Of a stretch of DNA of 35,131 bases, positions 6,824-15,226 are shown one piece after another. The notes beneath the pieces were generated by a model that worked only from the letters and a program-made list of their open reading frames with translations, did not search any database and was not told the DNA's origin. A program made the translations under genes and the position numbers. The first letter of the stretch is position 1, and every line of letters begins with the position of its first letter. This DNA comes from Tannerellaceae bacterium (GTDB lineage Bacteria > Bacteroidota > Bacteroidia > Bacteroidales > Tannerellaceae): contig JAIRYL010000070.1 in assembly GCA_031267775.1 (NCBI GenBank), positions 1 through 35,131 on the forward strand, read 5' to 3'.

Positions 6824-9160
6824 ATGAAGAAGCCGTTGCGGTGGATACTTGTTATGTTGTATATTCTTACAGGCGCGCATACCGGTAAAGCGGACAAGAC
6901 GCATCCAACAGATACCCTTCAAACGTATCATATTGACGAAGTAGTCGTAACGTCGTCTGTTAAAGAGACGAATGCGCTTCGCACATTTCCGGGTTCCGTG
7001 TCTGTACTATCGCCGCAAACAATCAACGGACGACGTATAGAGGCCTTGAAAGACATGGGGACATTTGTACCCAACCTGTATATACCCGATTATGGCGCCA
7101 AACTAACGTCTGCTATTTATATACGGGGTATCGGCGCGCGCAGTAGCGGACAATCGGCAGGCCTGTACGTAGACAATGTACCCTATCTGGATAAAAGCGT
7201 TTTTGATTTTGAACTGACTGATATACAACGAATAGAAGTATTCCGCGGTCCGCAAGGCGTTTTATACGGACGAAACGCCATGGGCGGCATTATCAATATT
7301 TATACCCTGTCGCCTTTCGACTTTCAAGGGACAAAGCTTACGCTGTCGGGCGGAAATTACAACCAATTGAAAGCAAAAGCGTCTCACTATCTGAAAGCAA
7401 GCAAAACAGTGGGCCTTTCGCTTAGCGGATATTATAACAGAAACGAGGGATTCTTTGAAAACAGGTATACCGGCCAAAAAGCCGACCGGGAAGAATCGGC
7501 GGGCGGACGCTTGAAACTGGAGTGGCGAATCAAACCCTCTTTCTCAGCCGCTTATACGCTATCGGTTGATTATGTAGACCAGGGGGCTTTTCCCTATGGG
7601 CTTTATCATCCGGAAACAGGCGTTGTAGACCCGGTAGATATAAACGATTCCTGCTATTATACGCGCCATGTTGTTACCAACAGCTTGTTTTTAGCATACC
7701 GAACCAAGCGCTTTACGCTAAGCGGGACGACGGGTTTCCAGTATTTTAAAGATAATATGTTGATGGATCAGGACTTTTCGCCCAAATCGATTTTCACGTT
7801 GCGCCAGAAACAAACACAAAAAGCGATCAGCGAAGAGATTGCCATTAAGAGCCATACGTCTCATCCGTACCAATGGTCGTTTGGAGGGTATGGTTTCTAT
7901 ACTAACTTTGATATTGAAGGGCCTGTAACCTTTAAGGAAGATGGGATTAAGGAGATACTGCAACCTGTATTCAACGCCATCAAAAAGAACAATCCTTCCA
8001 TGCCATTCTACCTCCGAATTACAGACAAACAACTTTATATACCCGGTTCATTCGAGACGCCCGCCTATGGACTTGCCTTTTATCATCAGTCAACTTATAC
8101 GAATTTGTTTACAAAAGGATTATCGCTTACGGCCGGTATTCGCCTGGATTACGAGAAACAGGAAATGCATTACCGGTCGAACGCTATCATGCAGATGGGA
8201 ATAAGCAGGGACAGCGCAGGGGGTACGGTGGCTGAGATTCCGAATATTGAACCGACGGTTATGGACGAGTTTACTTCGCAAAATTTTTGGCAAGTATTGC
8301 CTAAGGTATCCCTGAAATACGCCTGCAGCCCGACTACGTATACGTATCTATCCGTAGCCAAAGGGTATAAAACAGGCGGATACAATGTGCAAATGTCGGC
8401 AGATTTGATGCAAAGCCAGATGCAATATACGATGACGTCTCAATTTATGGGAGAAGAAAAAGCTGAAAAATATAAACCGGCGCCTGTAGACGAAGTAACC
8501 GCCTACAAACCGGAGAAAAGCTGGAATTACGAATGGGGAATACGGAGCGAATTAATAAGCGACCGCCTTCTCGGCGAATTAACCTTATTCTATATGGATA
8601 TAAAAGACATGCAGCTTACCAAATTTGCAGACAGCGGAAACGGGCGTTATCTTTCCAATGCAGGAAAAGCAAGCAGCCTCGGCGTTGAGTTGACGGTACG
8701 CGCCAGCATAACAAACAACCTGACGGCAGACGTCAACTATGGATTTACGCGCGCTACTTTCCGCCATTATCTGTACGAAGCGAAAAACGACGCCGGCGAA
8801 ATAGTTCAAACGGATTGCAAAGGAAATCGCATCCCCTATACGCCCCGACATACCTTGTCTATTGGCATGCAATACAACAAGCTTCTGCGCAATTGCTGGT
8901 TAGATCAATTAAGCGTATCACTCCAATCGAACGGCGCCGGGCCTATATACTGGACAGAATTAAATAACGTCGATCAAACATTCTACGTCCTGTTAAACGC
9001 TAAAGCGGGCGTACGCAAAGGCGCTGTAAAACTGGATATCTGGAGCCGGAACATGACCGATACCCGCTATGCCGCATTCTATTTTGAATCATTTAAAAAA
9101 CCGTATATTCAAAAAGGCAAACCTTTTCAAATCGGCGCAGAAATATCCGTTACATTCTAA
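6824..9160 (+). CDS. TonB-dependent outer-membrane receptor
   Basis: This is a 778-residue receptor with a signal peptide (about residues 1-23) and no N-terminal carboxypeptidase-like domain. A plug domain follows: DEVVVTSS near residue 38, then RIEVFRGPQGVLYGRNAMGG near residues 133-152. A 22-strand-type barrel follows, ending in the outer-membrane terminal phenylalanine (GAEISVTF). There is no partner SusD, so it is more like a siderophore, cofactor or small-ligand receptor than a SusC; the ligand is unknown. It follows the LuxR regulator at 120 bases and has its own likely promoter. Its stop overlaps the stop of the convergent gene by 4 bases. Confidence 0.92.
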   Translation: MKKPLRWILVMLYILTGAHTGKADKTHPTDTLQTYHIDEVVVTSSVKETNALRTFPGSVSVLSPQTINGRRIEALKDMGTFVPNLYIPDYGAKLTSAIYIRGIGARSSGQSAGLYVDNVPYLDKSVFDFELTDIQRIEVFRGPQGVLYGRNAMGGIINIYTLSPFDFQGTKLTLSGGNYNQLKAKASHYLKASKTVGLSLSGYYNRNEGFFENRYTGQKADREESAGGRLKLEWRIKPSFSAAYTLSVDYVDQGAFPYGLYHPETGVVDPVDINDSCYYTRHVVTNSLFLAYRTKRFTLSGTTGFQYFKDNMLMDQDFSPKSIFTLRQKQTQKAISEEIAIKSHTSHPYQWSFGGYGFYTNFDIEGPVTFKEDGIKEILQPVFNAIKKNNPSMPFYLRITDKQLYIPGSFETPAYGLAFYHQSTYTNLFTKGLSLTAGIRLDYEKQEMHYRSNAIMQMGISRDSAGGTVAEIPNIEPTVMDEFTSQNFWQVLPKVSLKYACSPTTYTYLSVAKGYKTGGYNVQMSADLMQSQMQYTMTSQFMGEEKAEKYKPAPVDEVTAYKPEKSWNYEWGIRSELISDRLLGELTLFYMDIKDMQLTKFADSGNGRYLSNAGKASSLGVELTVRASITNNLTADVNYGFTRATFRHYLYEAKNDAGEIVQTDCKGNRIPYTPRHTLSIGMQYNKLLRNCWLDQLSVSLQSNGAGPIYWTELNNVDQTFYVLLNAKAGVRKGAVKLDIWSRNMTDTRYAAFYFESFKKPYIQKGKPFQIGAEISVTF

Positions 9161-9921
9161 TACTTCACAATCATCAGGGATGAACTCAATACCCTGAACG
9201 AGGTAGTTTTCCAGCTCCCCGCCCCGACACAGCCGGCAATGAGTTGTCCTTCCGTAAATTTGCCGGTGTAGGATACAGAACCGCTGGCGCTATTCGTCGA
9301 ATCAAACGTGATCAGGTCGTTCGTCATATTCTTCCCGTCTACCCTGACAAACGTTTGCATACTTACCATTTCCCCCTTAGATTGCGCCTCTATAGCTACA
9401 TCACACGTAATTTCGTAAATACCGTCGTCCAATATCTCATACTGGCTATCAGCAAAGCCTGCCTGGCTGTCGTACAGAACGCTGTTCAGACGAAACCTGT
9501 AAGGCGCCTTTTCGCTTGGGTCTGTTACATGAAAGTAGCCTTCCGCTACGGTTTGTTCGGCAAACAGCACGATTTGAGCAATATGTTTGGCCGATATGCT
9601 GTCGTATAATTCCGTCTGATTCAAAAGATGATTCCATTTGTCGTTATGCCAATAGTTCAGTCCGGGAAATTTTGCGTCGTTTGCATAAGGCGATAAAATC
9701 GTGAGGAAATCAGCCGGGGAAGAAATGGCGGTACGATCGGTAGAACTATTAATGGGAATAAGCGGGAAGAGCGCGCCTAAACGATTATTGCCGGATGAAT
9801 TCATATCCAACATGGCCGACGGATGGGGATCGCCGGTTGAACCGATTTTAATCTGCGCTTGGACGCTACCGGAAAATCCGACGGCCAATAATACGACTAT
9901 ATAAAGTTTTATTTTTTGCAT
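9157..9921 (-). CDS. Secreted protein with C1q-like C-terminus (copy 1)
   Basis: This 254-residue protein has a signal peptide ending near VQA and then the motif IKIGSTGDPHPSAMLDMNSS, shared with the next two genes. Such N-termini are common in Bacteroidota proteins built like short fibre or stalk proteins. The C-terminal 120 residues contain DDGIYEITCDVAIEA and end in hydrophobic strands, consistent with a C1q/TNF-like jelly roll. It is the last of three genes in the same direction with 15-21 base gaps. Function is not known; surface binding or adhesion is an inference. Confidence 0.7.
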   Translation of the reverse strand: MQKIKLYIVVLLAVGFSGSVQAQIKIGSTGDPHPSAMLDMNSSGNNRLGALFPLIPINSSTDRTAISSPADFLTILSPYANDAKFPGLNYWHNDKWNHLLNQTELYDSISAKHIAQIVLFAEQTVAEGYFHVTDPSEKAPYRFRLNSVLYDSQAGFADSQYEILDDGIYEITCDVAIEAQSKGEMVSMQTFVRVDGKNMTNDLITFDSTNSASGSVSYTGKFTEGQLIAGCVGAGSWKTTSFRVLSSSLMIVKY

Positions 9922-9942
9922 CGTTTGTAAGATTTGATGATA

Positions 9943-10695
9943 TTATTTAACTATCTTTTTTATACTTATATCGACCTTCACCTGGGGAGGGAGTCTATCT
10001 CCCACAATCGTATAGTAGAATAAACGTAACCCTATTTGAGCGCCTTTATCCAAAAAACCGCAATAGGCCGCTTTGGCAGATATAGAGGAAAAGGTTGATT
10101 CCTGATTTCCGGTAGTACAGGAGAGGGCGCCATTACTTTCTTTGTAGTTATAAATTGACAACGCAAAGGAACTTTTGTTGCCTTTATCTAACGAAACGCT
10201 TGCAAAAGAAGCCGTTATTTCATAGATACCACTTTCCTTAATCTGGTAGGCGAGTTTACCATTTGCATCCTGATCTAATTCTTCGCCTGCAGGGATATAA
10301 GCCGGATTTTGAAAATAAACTCTTGCATTCGTCTTCTCCGTAAGCGAGAAGGGCGAAACGGACGTCCCTATGAAAACGGTTTTTTTTCCTATACCGTTGA
10401 GTTTCTTGTCGGCCGATTCTACGGTTTCCAGTTTTTCCCAGATATTTCCGTTCCAGAAATACAAACCCTCTTCACCCGCATGCGTATTGACAACCAATAA
10501 ACCTTCTTTGGGAGAAACAACCGGAGAAGCGGAGGCTACGTTCGGTATATCGATTCTGGGAAGCAGTACGCCCTGACTGGTCGATTTTACTTCGAGTAAA
10601 ACGGGGTTTCCCGTCGGCTCTGTTCCTATAAACACCTGTGCGCTGACCAGCGTGACCGCTGAAAAAAGCATATATGCTATGAATAATTTTCTCAT
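9943..10695 (-). CDS. Secreted protein with C1q-like C-terminus (copy 2)
   Basis: This 250-residue secreted protein has a signal peptide ending in SAQ, then VFIGTEPTGNPVLLEVKSTS and GVLLPRIDIPN. GLYFWNGNIWEKL is a motif often seen at the end of such N-terminal domains. Near the C-terminus, ESGIYEITASFASVSLDKGN matches the GIYEIT strand of its neighbour and suggests a jelly-roll fold. It is a divergent paralogue of the flanking genes and is probably co-transcribed with them. Function unknown. Confidence 0.7.
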   Translation of the reverse strand: MRKLFIAYMLFSAVTLVSAQVFIGTEPTGNPVLLEVKSTSQGVLLPRIDIPNVASASPVVSPKEGLLVVNTHAGEEGLYFWNGNIWEKLETVESADKKLNGIGKKTVFIGTSVSPFSLTEKTNARVYFQNPAYIPAGEELDQDANGKLAYQIKESGIYEITASFASVSLDKGNKSSFALSIYNYKESNGALSCTTGNQESTFSSISAKAAYCGFLDKGAQIGLRLFYYTIVGDRLPPQVKVDISIKKIVK

Positions 10696-10710
10696 TTCTT
10701 CAAATATCGT

Positions 10711-11532
10711 TTAGAATGTTGAAACATTAAAATATTTTCTCTTTACCGTTCCTGCACTATTGGCGCCATTGTATCCTTCCACCGTAATTTTTGTTCCCGC
10801 ATCCAACCTTCCGGTATGAATAATAGAGGGGGTCAGCGGGAGACGATTGCCGCTATAGTAATCGATCTTGAACAATAAATAATTGCGAACGGCGCTCACC
10901 GTTATCTGACTCGTCTGATTGGCGGGAGTCGTAATTTTCAACCGGATCTCAGCCACATCGTCTTTGTCTTCCTGGCTATGCGTTAGTTCCATGCCGCACA
11001 GGATTTTGTAAAAGCCCGCTTTAGGCACGACAAAGCAGTTATTGCCGGTATCAAAACAGTTACCGCTATTTTCGCTGATTTGCTGCGAATTAAACTTGAA
11101 AGGAATATTGACGTACGATGCAACTGCCTGTCCGGATACATCATTTGCCGCAAAAGAGAGTTGTTCGAGAGCGTAGAACGATTGGAGCATATTGTCAAAA
11201 GTCCGTTTGCTGACGATTTGTTCCCACCGTTTTTTCATGTTGCTCCATGCGTACAGCCCTTTGTACAGTCCTTTCGGGGCGTCTTCCTTCGTATTGTATA
11301 CCAACAGTCCGTCGACGGGGTTGTTGTTTTCAATAACCGCTATGTCGCTAACGCTTGTCAGCGCTACTTCGGGCAGCAGTACGCCTTTATTGTCAGACGA
11401 TATTTCCAGGGCTGCGGAGGAGTGAGGAGGATCTTGTGAACCAATATGTATTTGCGCCGAACCGGTTGCGATAAACAGCGTCATACCTAATAAAAAAAGA
11501 AACTTTTTCTTGCAGTAATTCGTTAAAAACAT
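10711..11532 (-). CDS. Secreted protein with C1q-like C-terminus (copy 3, first in operon)
   Basis: This 273-residue protein has a signal peptide ending near GSAQ, then IHIGSQDPPHSSAALEISSD and GVLLPEVALTS. GLYAWSNMKKRWEQI corresponds to the W-containing motif of the middle paralogue. The C-terminal part contains KAGFYKILCGMELTHSQEDK, analogous to GIYEIT in the others, and several cysteines. It is the first gene of the three-gene set and has a good -7 box about 55 bases upstream. I see no T9SS sorting domain or lipobox, so the final location is unclear. Confidence 0.7.
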   Translation of the reverse strand: MFLTNYCKKKFLFLLGMTLFIATGSAQIHIGSQDPPHSSAALEISSDNKGVLLPEVALTSVSDIAVIENNNPVDGLLVYNTKEDAPKGLYKGLYAWSNMKKRWEQIVSKRTFDNMLQSFYALEQLSFAANDVSGQAVASYVNIPFKFNSQQISENSGNCFDTGNNCFVVPKAGFYKILCGMELTHSQEDKDDVAEIRLKITTPANQTSQITVSAVRNYLLFKIDYYSGNRLPLTPSIIHTGRLDAGTKITVEGYNGANSAGTVKRKYFNVSTF

Positions 11533-11587
11533 AGTTAATGTATTATTTATAGCATCCTTAAATGCATATAGATTTTAATAATGCCGC

Positions 11588-11595
11588 CAAAGGTA
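11588..11595 (-). promoter_or_regulatory. -7 promoter box for the C1q-like operon
   Basis: On the minus strand this reads TACCTTTG, a perfect TAnnTTTG box, 56 bases before the first gene of the three-gene set. No clear TTTG -33 element is seen. Confidence 0.5.
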
Positions 11596-11787
11596 AGCCT
11601 TTTTTGATGTATAAATATAAAAATGCACTCTTAAATATTTAAAATAAAACTCAAAAAGAGAAAAGCTCCCTTGTTAGTTGTTAGGCTATTAGGCGCAAAA
11701 TTCAGCCTTTTTTGAACGTTTTCACCCTTTTCTCCATTAACTACGCCGAAATTAAATGCGCCAGAGCGTTTTTTATAGAAAAAAACC

Positions 11788-11795
11788 TACCTTTG
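11788..11795 (+). promoter_or_regulatory. -7 promoter box for the small membrane protein
   Basis: TACCTTTG is a perfect TAnnTTTG box. The -33 region is T-rich (CGTTTTTT) without a clear TTTG. The resulting leader would be about 110 bases and holds a short open frame (11803-11877). Confidence 0.5.
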
Positions 11796-11911
11796 TCTAA
11801 CTATGTATGAAATAAGTAAAGGCTGTCAAAATTCCGAAAACCGAATTGTCTTATCAATTCATTCATCAGAATGGTGAAAAAGCCTGTACATGAATCAACT
11901 CAAACAAGGTT

Positions 11912-12094
11912 ATGGCACGAAGAAAACTAACAAACAGTCAGGTCGTATGCATTACCCTATTATGGGGATTCTTATGCTATCTGTTACTTACCTGCAGTCC
12001 GAAAATAGATTTCTATGTCGTTTTTTCTCTGATTGCTTCCGGCGTTATTGTGTTTGTTACAATCTATAAAAACATTAAAAATCAAAAAGAATGA
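11912..12094 (+). CDS. Small two-helix membrane protein
   Basis: This 60-residue protein has a basic N-terminus (MARRKLTNSQ), two hydrophobic helices (about residues 11-28 and 34-51), and a lysine-rich end (KNIKNQKE). It has its own likely promoter and precedes gdhA by 164 bases, where a separate promoter is found. No function can be assigned; length and topology fit many small uncharacterised inner-membrane proteins. Confidence 0.65.
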   Translation: MARRKLTNSQVVCITLLWGFLCYLLLTCSPKIDFYVVFSLIASGVIVFVTIYKNIKNQKE

Positions 12095-12164
12095 CATTTC
12101 GAAACATTTAGCATAAAAAACACATTCAAATGATAATTTTTTTTGCTTTTTTGCTTTCAACTAT

Positions 12165-12194
12165 TTTGTCGCTTTAAAAATTAACTTACCTTCG
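12165..12194 (+). promoter_or_regulatory. Promoter of the glutamate dehydrogenase gene
   Basis: TTTG at 12165-12168 and TACCTTCG at 12187-12194 (one mismatch to TAnnTTTG) are separated by 18 bases. Both elements and spacing fit the Bacteroidota primary sigma factor. The leader would be about 58 bases. Confidence 0.6.
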
Positions 12195-12258
12195 CATCGT
12201 CATAAAAAGACGAGTGCGGATAACAATTTGGTATAATTTTTAAATTAATTACAAACTT

Positions 12259-13593
12259 ATGAAAGCAAAAGAAACGCTTGACAACTTAAAAAGAAGATTC
12301 CCAAACGAACCTGAGTATCATCAGGCTGTTGAAGAAGTGTTAGGGTCTATTGAAGAAACCTATAATCAACATCCTGAATTTGAAAAGAACAATCTGATTG
12401 AACGCTTGTGTATTCCAGACCGTATATTTTCTTTCCGTATTACCTGGACGGACGATAGAGGACAAGTACACGCCAATATGGCTTACCGTATCCAGCATAA
12501 TAACGCGATTGGCCCGTACAAAGGCGGTATGCGTTTCCATGCATCGGTAAATCCTTCTATCCTTAAATTCCTTGCCTTTGAACAAACCTTTAAAAATTCG
12601 CTGACTACCCTTCCGATGGGCGGGGGTAAAGGCGGTTCGGATTTTAATCCCAAAGGAAAATCCAATGCTGAAATTATGCGTTTCTGCCAGGCGTATATGC
12701 TGGAACTGTGGCGCCATATCGGCCCGGATACGGATGTTCCGGCCGGCGATATAGGCGTTGGCGGCCGCGAAGTATCGTATATGTATGGCATGTACAAGAA
12801 AATGGCGCGCGAAAATACCGGTACATTTACCGGCAAAGGCCTGGAATTTGGAGGTTCGTTAATTCGCCCGGAAGCAACGGGGTATGGAAATGTTTACTTC
12901 CTGCTGGAAATGCTGAAAACGCGCAATATCGATCTGAAAGGTAAAGTAGTGGCTGTTTCCGGCTCCGGGAACGTAGCCCAGTATACCGTTGAAAAGCTGA
13001 TAGAATCAGGCGCAAAACCGATTACCTTATCCGATTCAAACGGCTATATCTACGATCCGGACGGCATAGACAGCGAAAAGCTTGCTTATATAATGGAACT
13101 TAAAAACCTGTATCGCGGACGCATCAGGGAATATGCGGAAACGTACAACTGCAAATATGTGGAAGGCGCTCGTCCGTGGGGCGAAATATGCGACATAGCC
13201 TTACCCAGCGCCACGCAGAACGAATTGACCGGCGACGATGCTAAAACATTATTAGCCAATGGATGTATCGCCGTTTCGGAAGGAGCTAATATGCCTTCTA
13301 CGCCGGAAGCTATCGACGCTTTCCTTGCAGCAAAAATACTGTACGCTCCAGGTAAAGCGGCAAACGCAGGAGGCGTGGCCGTTTCCGGTTTGGAAATGAC
13401 GCAAAATGCGATGAAACTAAGTTGGACCCGCGAAGAAGTAGACGCCAAACTGAAGAGTATCATGAAGTCAATCCATACGCAATGTACTCAATACGGAACA
13501 CGTCCCGACGGTTTTGTCGATTATGTAAAAGGAGCTAATATTGCAGGCTTTATGAAAGTAGCCAAAGCTATGATGGCGCAAGGGATACTTTAA
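12259..13593 (+). CDS. gdhA: NAD(P)-dependent glutamate dehydrogenase
   Basis: This 444-residue protein has the length of the hexameric bacterial GdhA class. It reversibly aminates 2-oxoglutarate to glutamate and is a main ammonia-assimilation route in Bacteroidales. The Glu/Leu/Phe/Val dehydrogenase active-site motif LPMGGGKGGSDFNPKGKS contains catalytic Lys124. DTDVPAGDIGVGGREV follows, and the nucleotide-binding motif VAVSGSGNVAQY lies near residue 232. The gene is monocistronic: its own promoter is upstream and a strong terminator lies 21 bases after the stop. NADP versus NAD preference cannot be settled by eye. Confidence 0.96.
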   Translation: MKAKETLDNLKRRFPNEPEYHQAVEEVLGSIEETYNQHPEFEKNNLIERLCIPDRIFSFRITWTDDRGQVHANMAYRIQHNNAIGPYKGGMRFHASVNPSILKFLAFEQTFKNSLTTLPMGGGKGGSDFNPKGKSNAEIMRFCQAYMLELWRHIGPDTDVPAGDIGVGGREVSYMYGMYKKMARENTGTFTGKGLEFGGSLIRPEATGYGNVYFLLEMLKTRNIDLKGKVVAVSGSGNVAQYTVEKLIESGAKPITLSDSNGYIYDPDGIDSEKLAYIMELKNLYRGRIREYAETYNCKYVEGARPWGEICDIALPSATQNELTGDDAKTLLANGCIAVSEGANMPSTPEAIDAFLAAKILYAPGKAANAGGVAVSGLEMTQNAMKLSWTREEVDAKLKSIMKSIHTQCTQYGTRPDGFVDYVKGANIAGFMKVAKAMMAQGIL

Positions 13594-13614
13594 TTGTTAT
13601 ATGTTTATACAGAG

Positions 13615-13646
13615 GCCGGCGTACGTATGGTATGCCGGCTTTTTTT
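13615..13646 (+). terminator. Rho-independent terminator after gdhA
   Basis: The stem GCCGGCGTA (13615-13623) pairs with TATGCCGGC (13631-13639), with one G-T wobble and a 7-base loop, followed by seven T residues. Confidence 0.9.
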
Positions 13647-13770
13647 ATCCGGTTACGCGATCCATCTCCACCCGAAACATGGCGAAGTTTTTTCCAAAAA
13701 TATTATCAATTTTTTAAAGAATTATATTCATTTTTTACGGGATATGATATAAAATGTCTTAATCTCTCAG

Positions 13771-13778
13771 TATATTTG
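13771..13778 (+). promoter_or_regulatory. -7 promoter box for the kinase/RapZ gene
   Basis: TATATTTG matches TAnnTTTG exactly. A start near 13785 would leave a leader of only about 10 bases. The -33 element is not clear. Confidence 0.5.
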
Positions 13779-13795
13779 CATAACAAAAAACGAGG

Positions 13796-15226
13796 ATGAT
13801 TATTGACAAATTAAATAAAATCTACTATTCTTATACCGGCAATCAGGCCAAAGAAATAAATGAGTTACCATCGTCGGGTTCCAGCCGCCGTTATTTCCGC
13901 ATAACAGGAAACAAGACATTCATTGGGGTAAGCGGTACGTCGCAAGAGGAGAATAACGCATTTATTTATATGGCTCGCCATTTTCGTCAAAAAGGGTTAA
14001 ACGTTCCTGAAGTATATTATCAGTCCGACGACAAATTTTTTTATTTACAAGAAGATTTAGGCGACGTTCTTTTATTCCACGCTATTGAAAAAGGGCGTAA
14101 AAGTTGCGTATTCGACGAATACGAACGCCGGTTATTACGTAAAACCATCTCGCAGTTACCCGCTATCCAGGTAACGGGAGCGTATCATTTTGATTTTCGG
14201 CGCTGCTATCCTCAGCCGGCGTTTAACCGGCGTTCTATCCTGTGGGACCTGAATTACTTTAAATACTGCTTCCTGAAAGCTACCGGCATGGATTTTCAGG
14301 AGAACAGGCTGGAAGATGATTTTCAAAAACTGAGCGACGTATTATTATGTACCGCTTCCGATACGTTCCTTTATCGTGATTTTCAATCGCGAAATGTGAT
14401 GATCAAAGATGGAGAACCCTGGTTTATCGACTTTCAGGGTGGACGGAAAGGCCCTGTTTATTATGATGTAGCCTCTTTTTTATGGCAAGCCAAAGCCAAT
14501 TTTCCGGAAGACTTAAAGAAAGAATTACTTGCCGAATATATGACGGCCTTGAGCCGGTACATCCCTGTTAAGGAAACAGATTTCCTGAATCAATTACGTC
14601 ATTTTGTTCTGTTCCGCACGCTACAGGTATTAGGGGCTTACGGATTTCGGGGGTATTTTGAGAAGAAACCTCATTTTATACAAAGCGTTCCTTACGCCAT
14701 TGAAAATCTGCTCCGGCTGTTGCGCGACGATTTTCCGGCATATCCATACCTGTGTTCCGTCCTCCGCGAATTAACCGGCCTGAAACAGTTTTCGGACGAT
14801 ATTCAGAAACGGCTGCTGGAGGTAAAAATCGTTAGTTTCGCTTACAAAAAAGGAATCCCCAACGATCCTACCGGAAATGGAGGAGGTTTTGTTTTTGATT
14901 GCAGGGCTATCAATAATCCGGGTAAATATGAACGGTATAACCATTTTACAGGACTGGACGAACCTGTTATCCGCTTTCTTGAAGACGACGGCGAAATAAC
15001 CCGCTTTCTTACGCATGTGCATACGCTTGTAGACGCTTCCGTCAAACGCTATTTAGACCGCGGCTTTACCAACCTGATGGTTTGTTTCGGATGCACGGGA
15101 GGACAACACCGCTCGGTATATTCGGCGCAACAACTGGCAGAGCGCCTGCATGCCACATTTGGAGTAAAAATCCACCTGACACACAGGGAACAGAATATTG
15201 AACAAATCTTCAACGCTGTACAATGA
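13796..15226 (+). CDS. AmgK-like sugar kinase fused to RapZ C-terminal domain
   Basis: This is a 476-residue two-domain protein. Residues about 1-330 are an aminoglycoside-phosphotransferase-fold kinase. The Brenner-type loop FLYRDFQSRNVMI holds catalytic Asp195, and the metal site is WFIDFQGGRKGPVYYDVAS, as in AmgK, which phosphorylates MurNAc/GlcNAc at C1. From residue 343 (VKIVSFAYKKG) to the end it matches the C-terminal domain of RapZ, including CFGCTGGQHRSVYSAQQLAE; the N-terminal P-loop part of RapZ is absent. In E. coli this RapZ domain binds glucosamine-6-phosphate and RNA. The gene overlaps the MurU-like gene by 4 bases, which supports an amino-sugar-1-phosphate activation role. Confidence 0.88.
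   Translation: MIIDKLNKIYYSYTGNQAKEINELPSSGSSRRYFRITGNKTFIGVSGTSQEENNAFIYMARHFRQKGLNVPEVYYQSDDKFFYLQEDLGDVLLFHAIEKGRKSCVFDEYERRLLRKTISQLPAIQVTGAYHFDFRRCYPQPAFNRRSILWDLNYFKYCFLKATGMDFQENRLEDDFQKLSDVLLCTASDTFLYRDFQSRNVMIKDGEPWFIDFQGGRKGPVYYDVASFLWQAKANFPEDLKKELLAEYMTALSRYIPVKETDFLNQLRHFVLFRTLQVLGAYGFRGYFEKKPHFIQSVPYAIENLLRLLRDDFPAYPYLCSVLRELTGLKQFSDDIQKRLLEVKIVSFAYKKGIPNDPTGNGGGFVFDCRAINNPGKYERYNHFTGLDEPVIRFLEDDGEITRFLTHVHTLVDASVKRYLDRGFTNLMVCFGCTGGQHRSVYSAQQLAERLHATFGVKIHLTHREQNIEQIFNAVQ

Larger units (their letters stand above)
11533..11911. other. Divergent intergenic region
   Basis: This 379-base AT-rich region separates the three secreted-protein genes from the small membrane protein. It carries a minus-strand -7 box (11588-11595), a plus-strand -7 box (11788-11795) and a 24-codon open frame starting ATG at 11803 and ending TGA at 11877 inside the plus-strand leader. 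I see no other gene in it. Confidence 0.6.
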
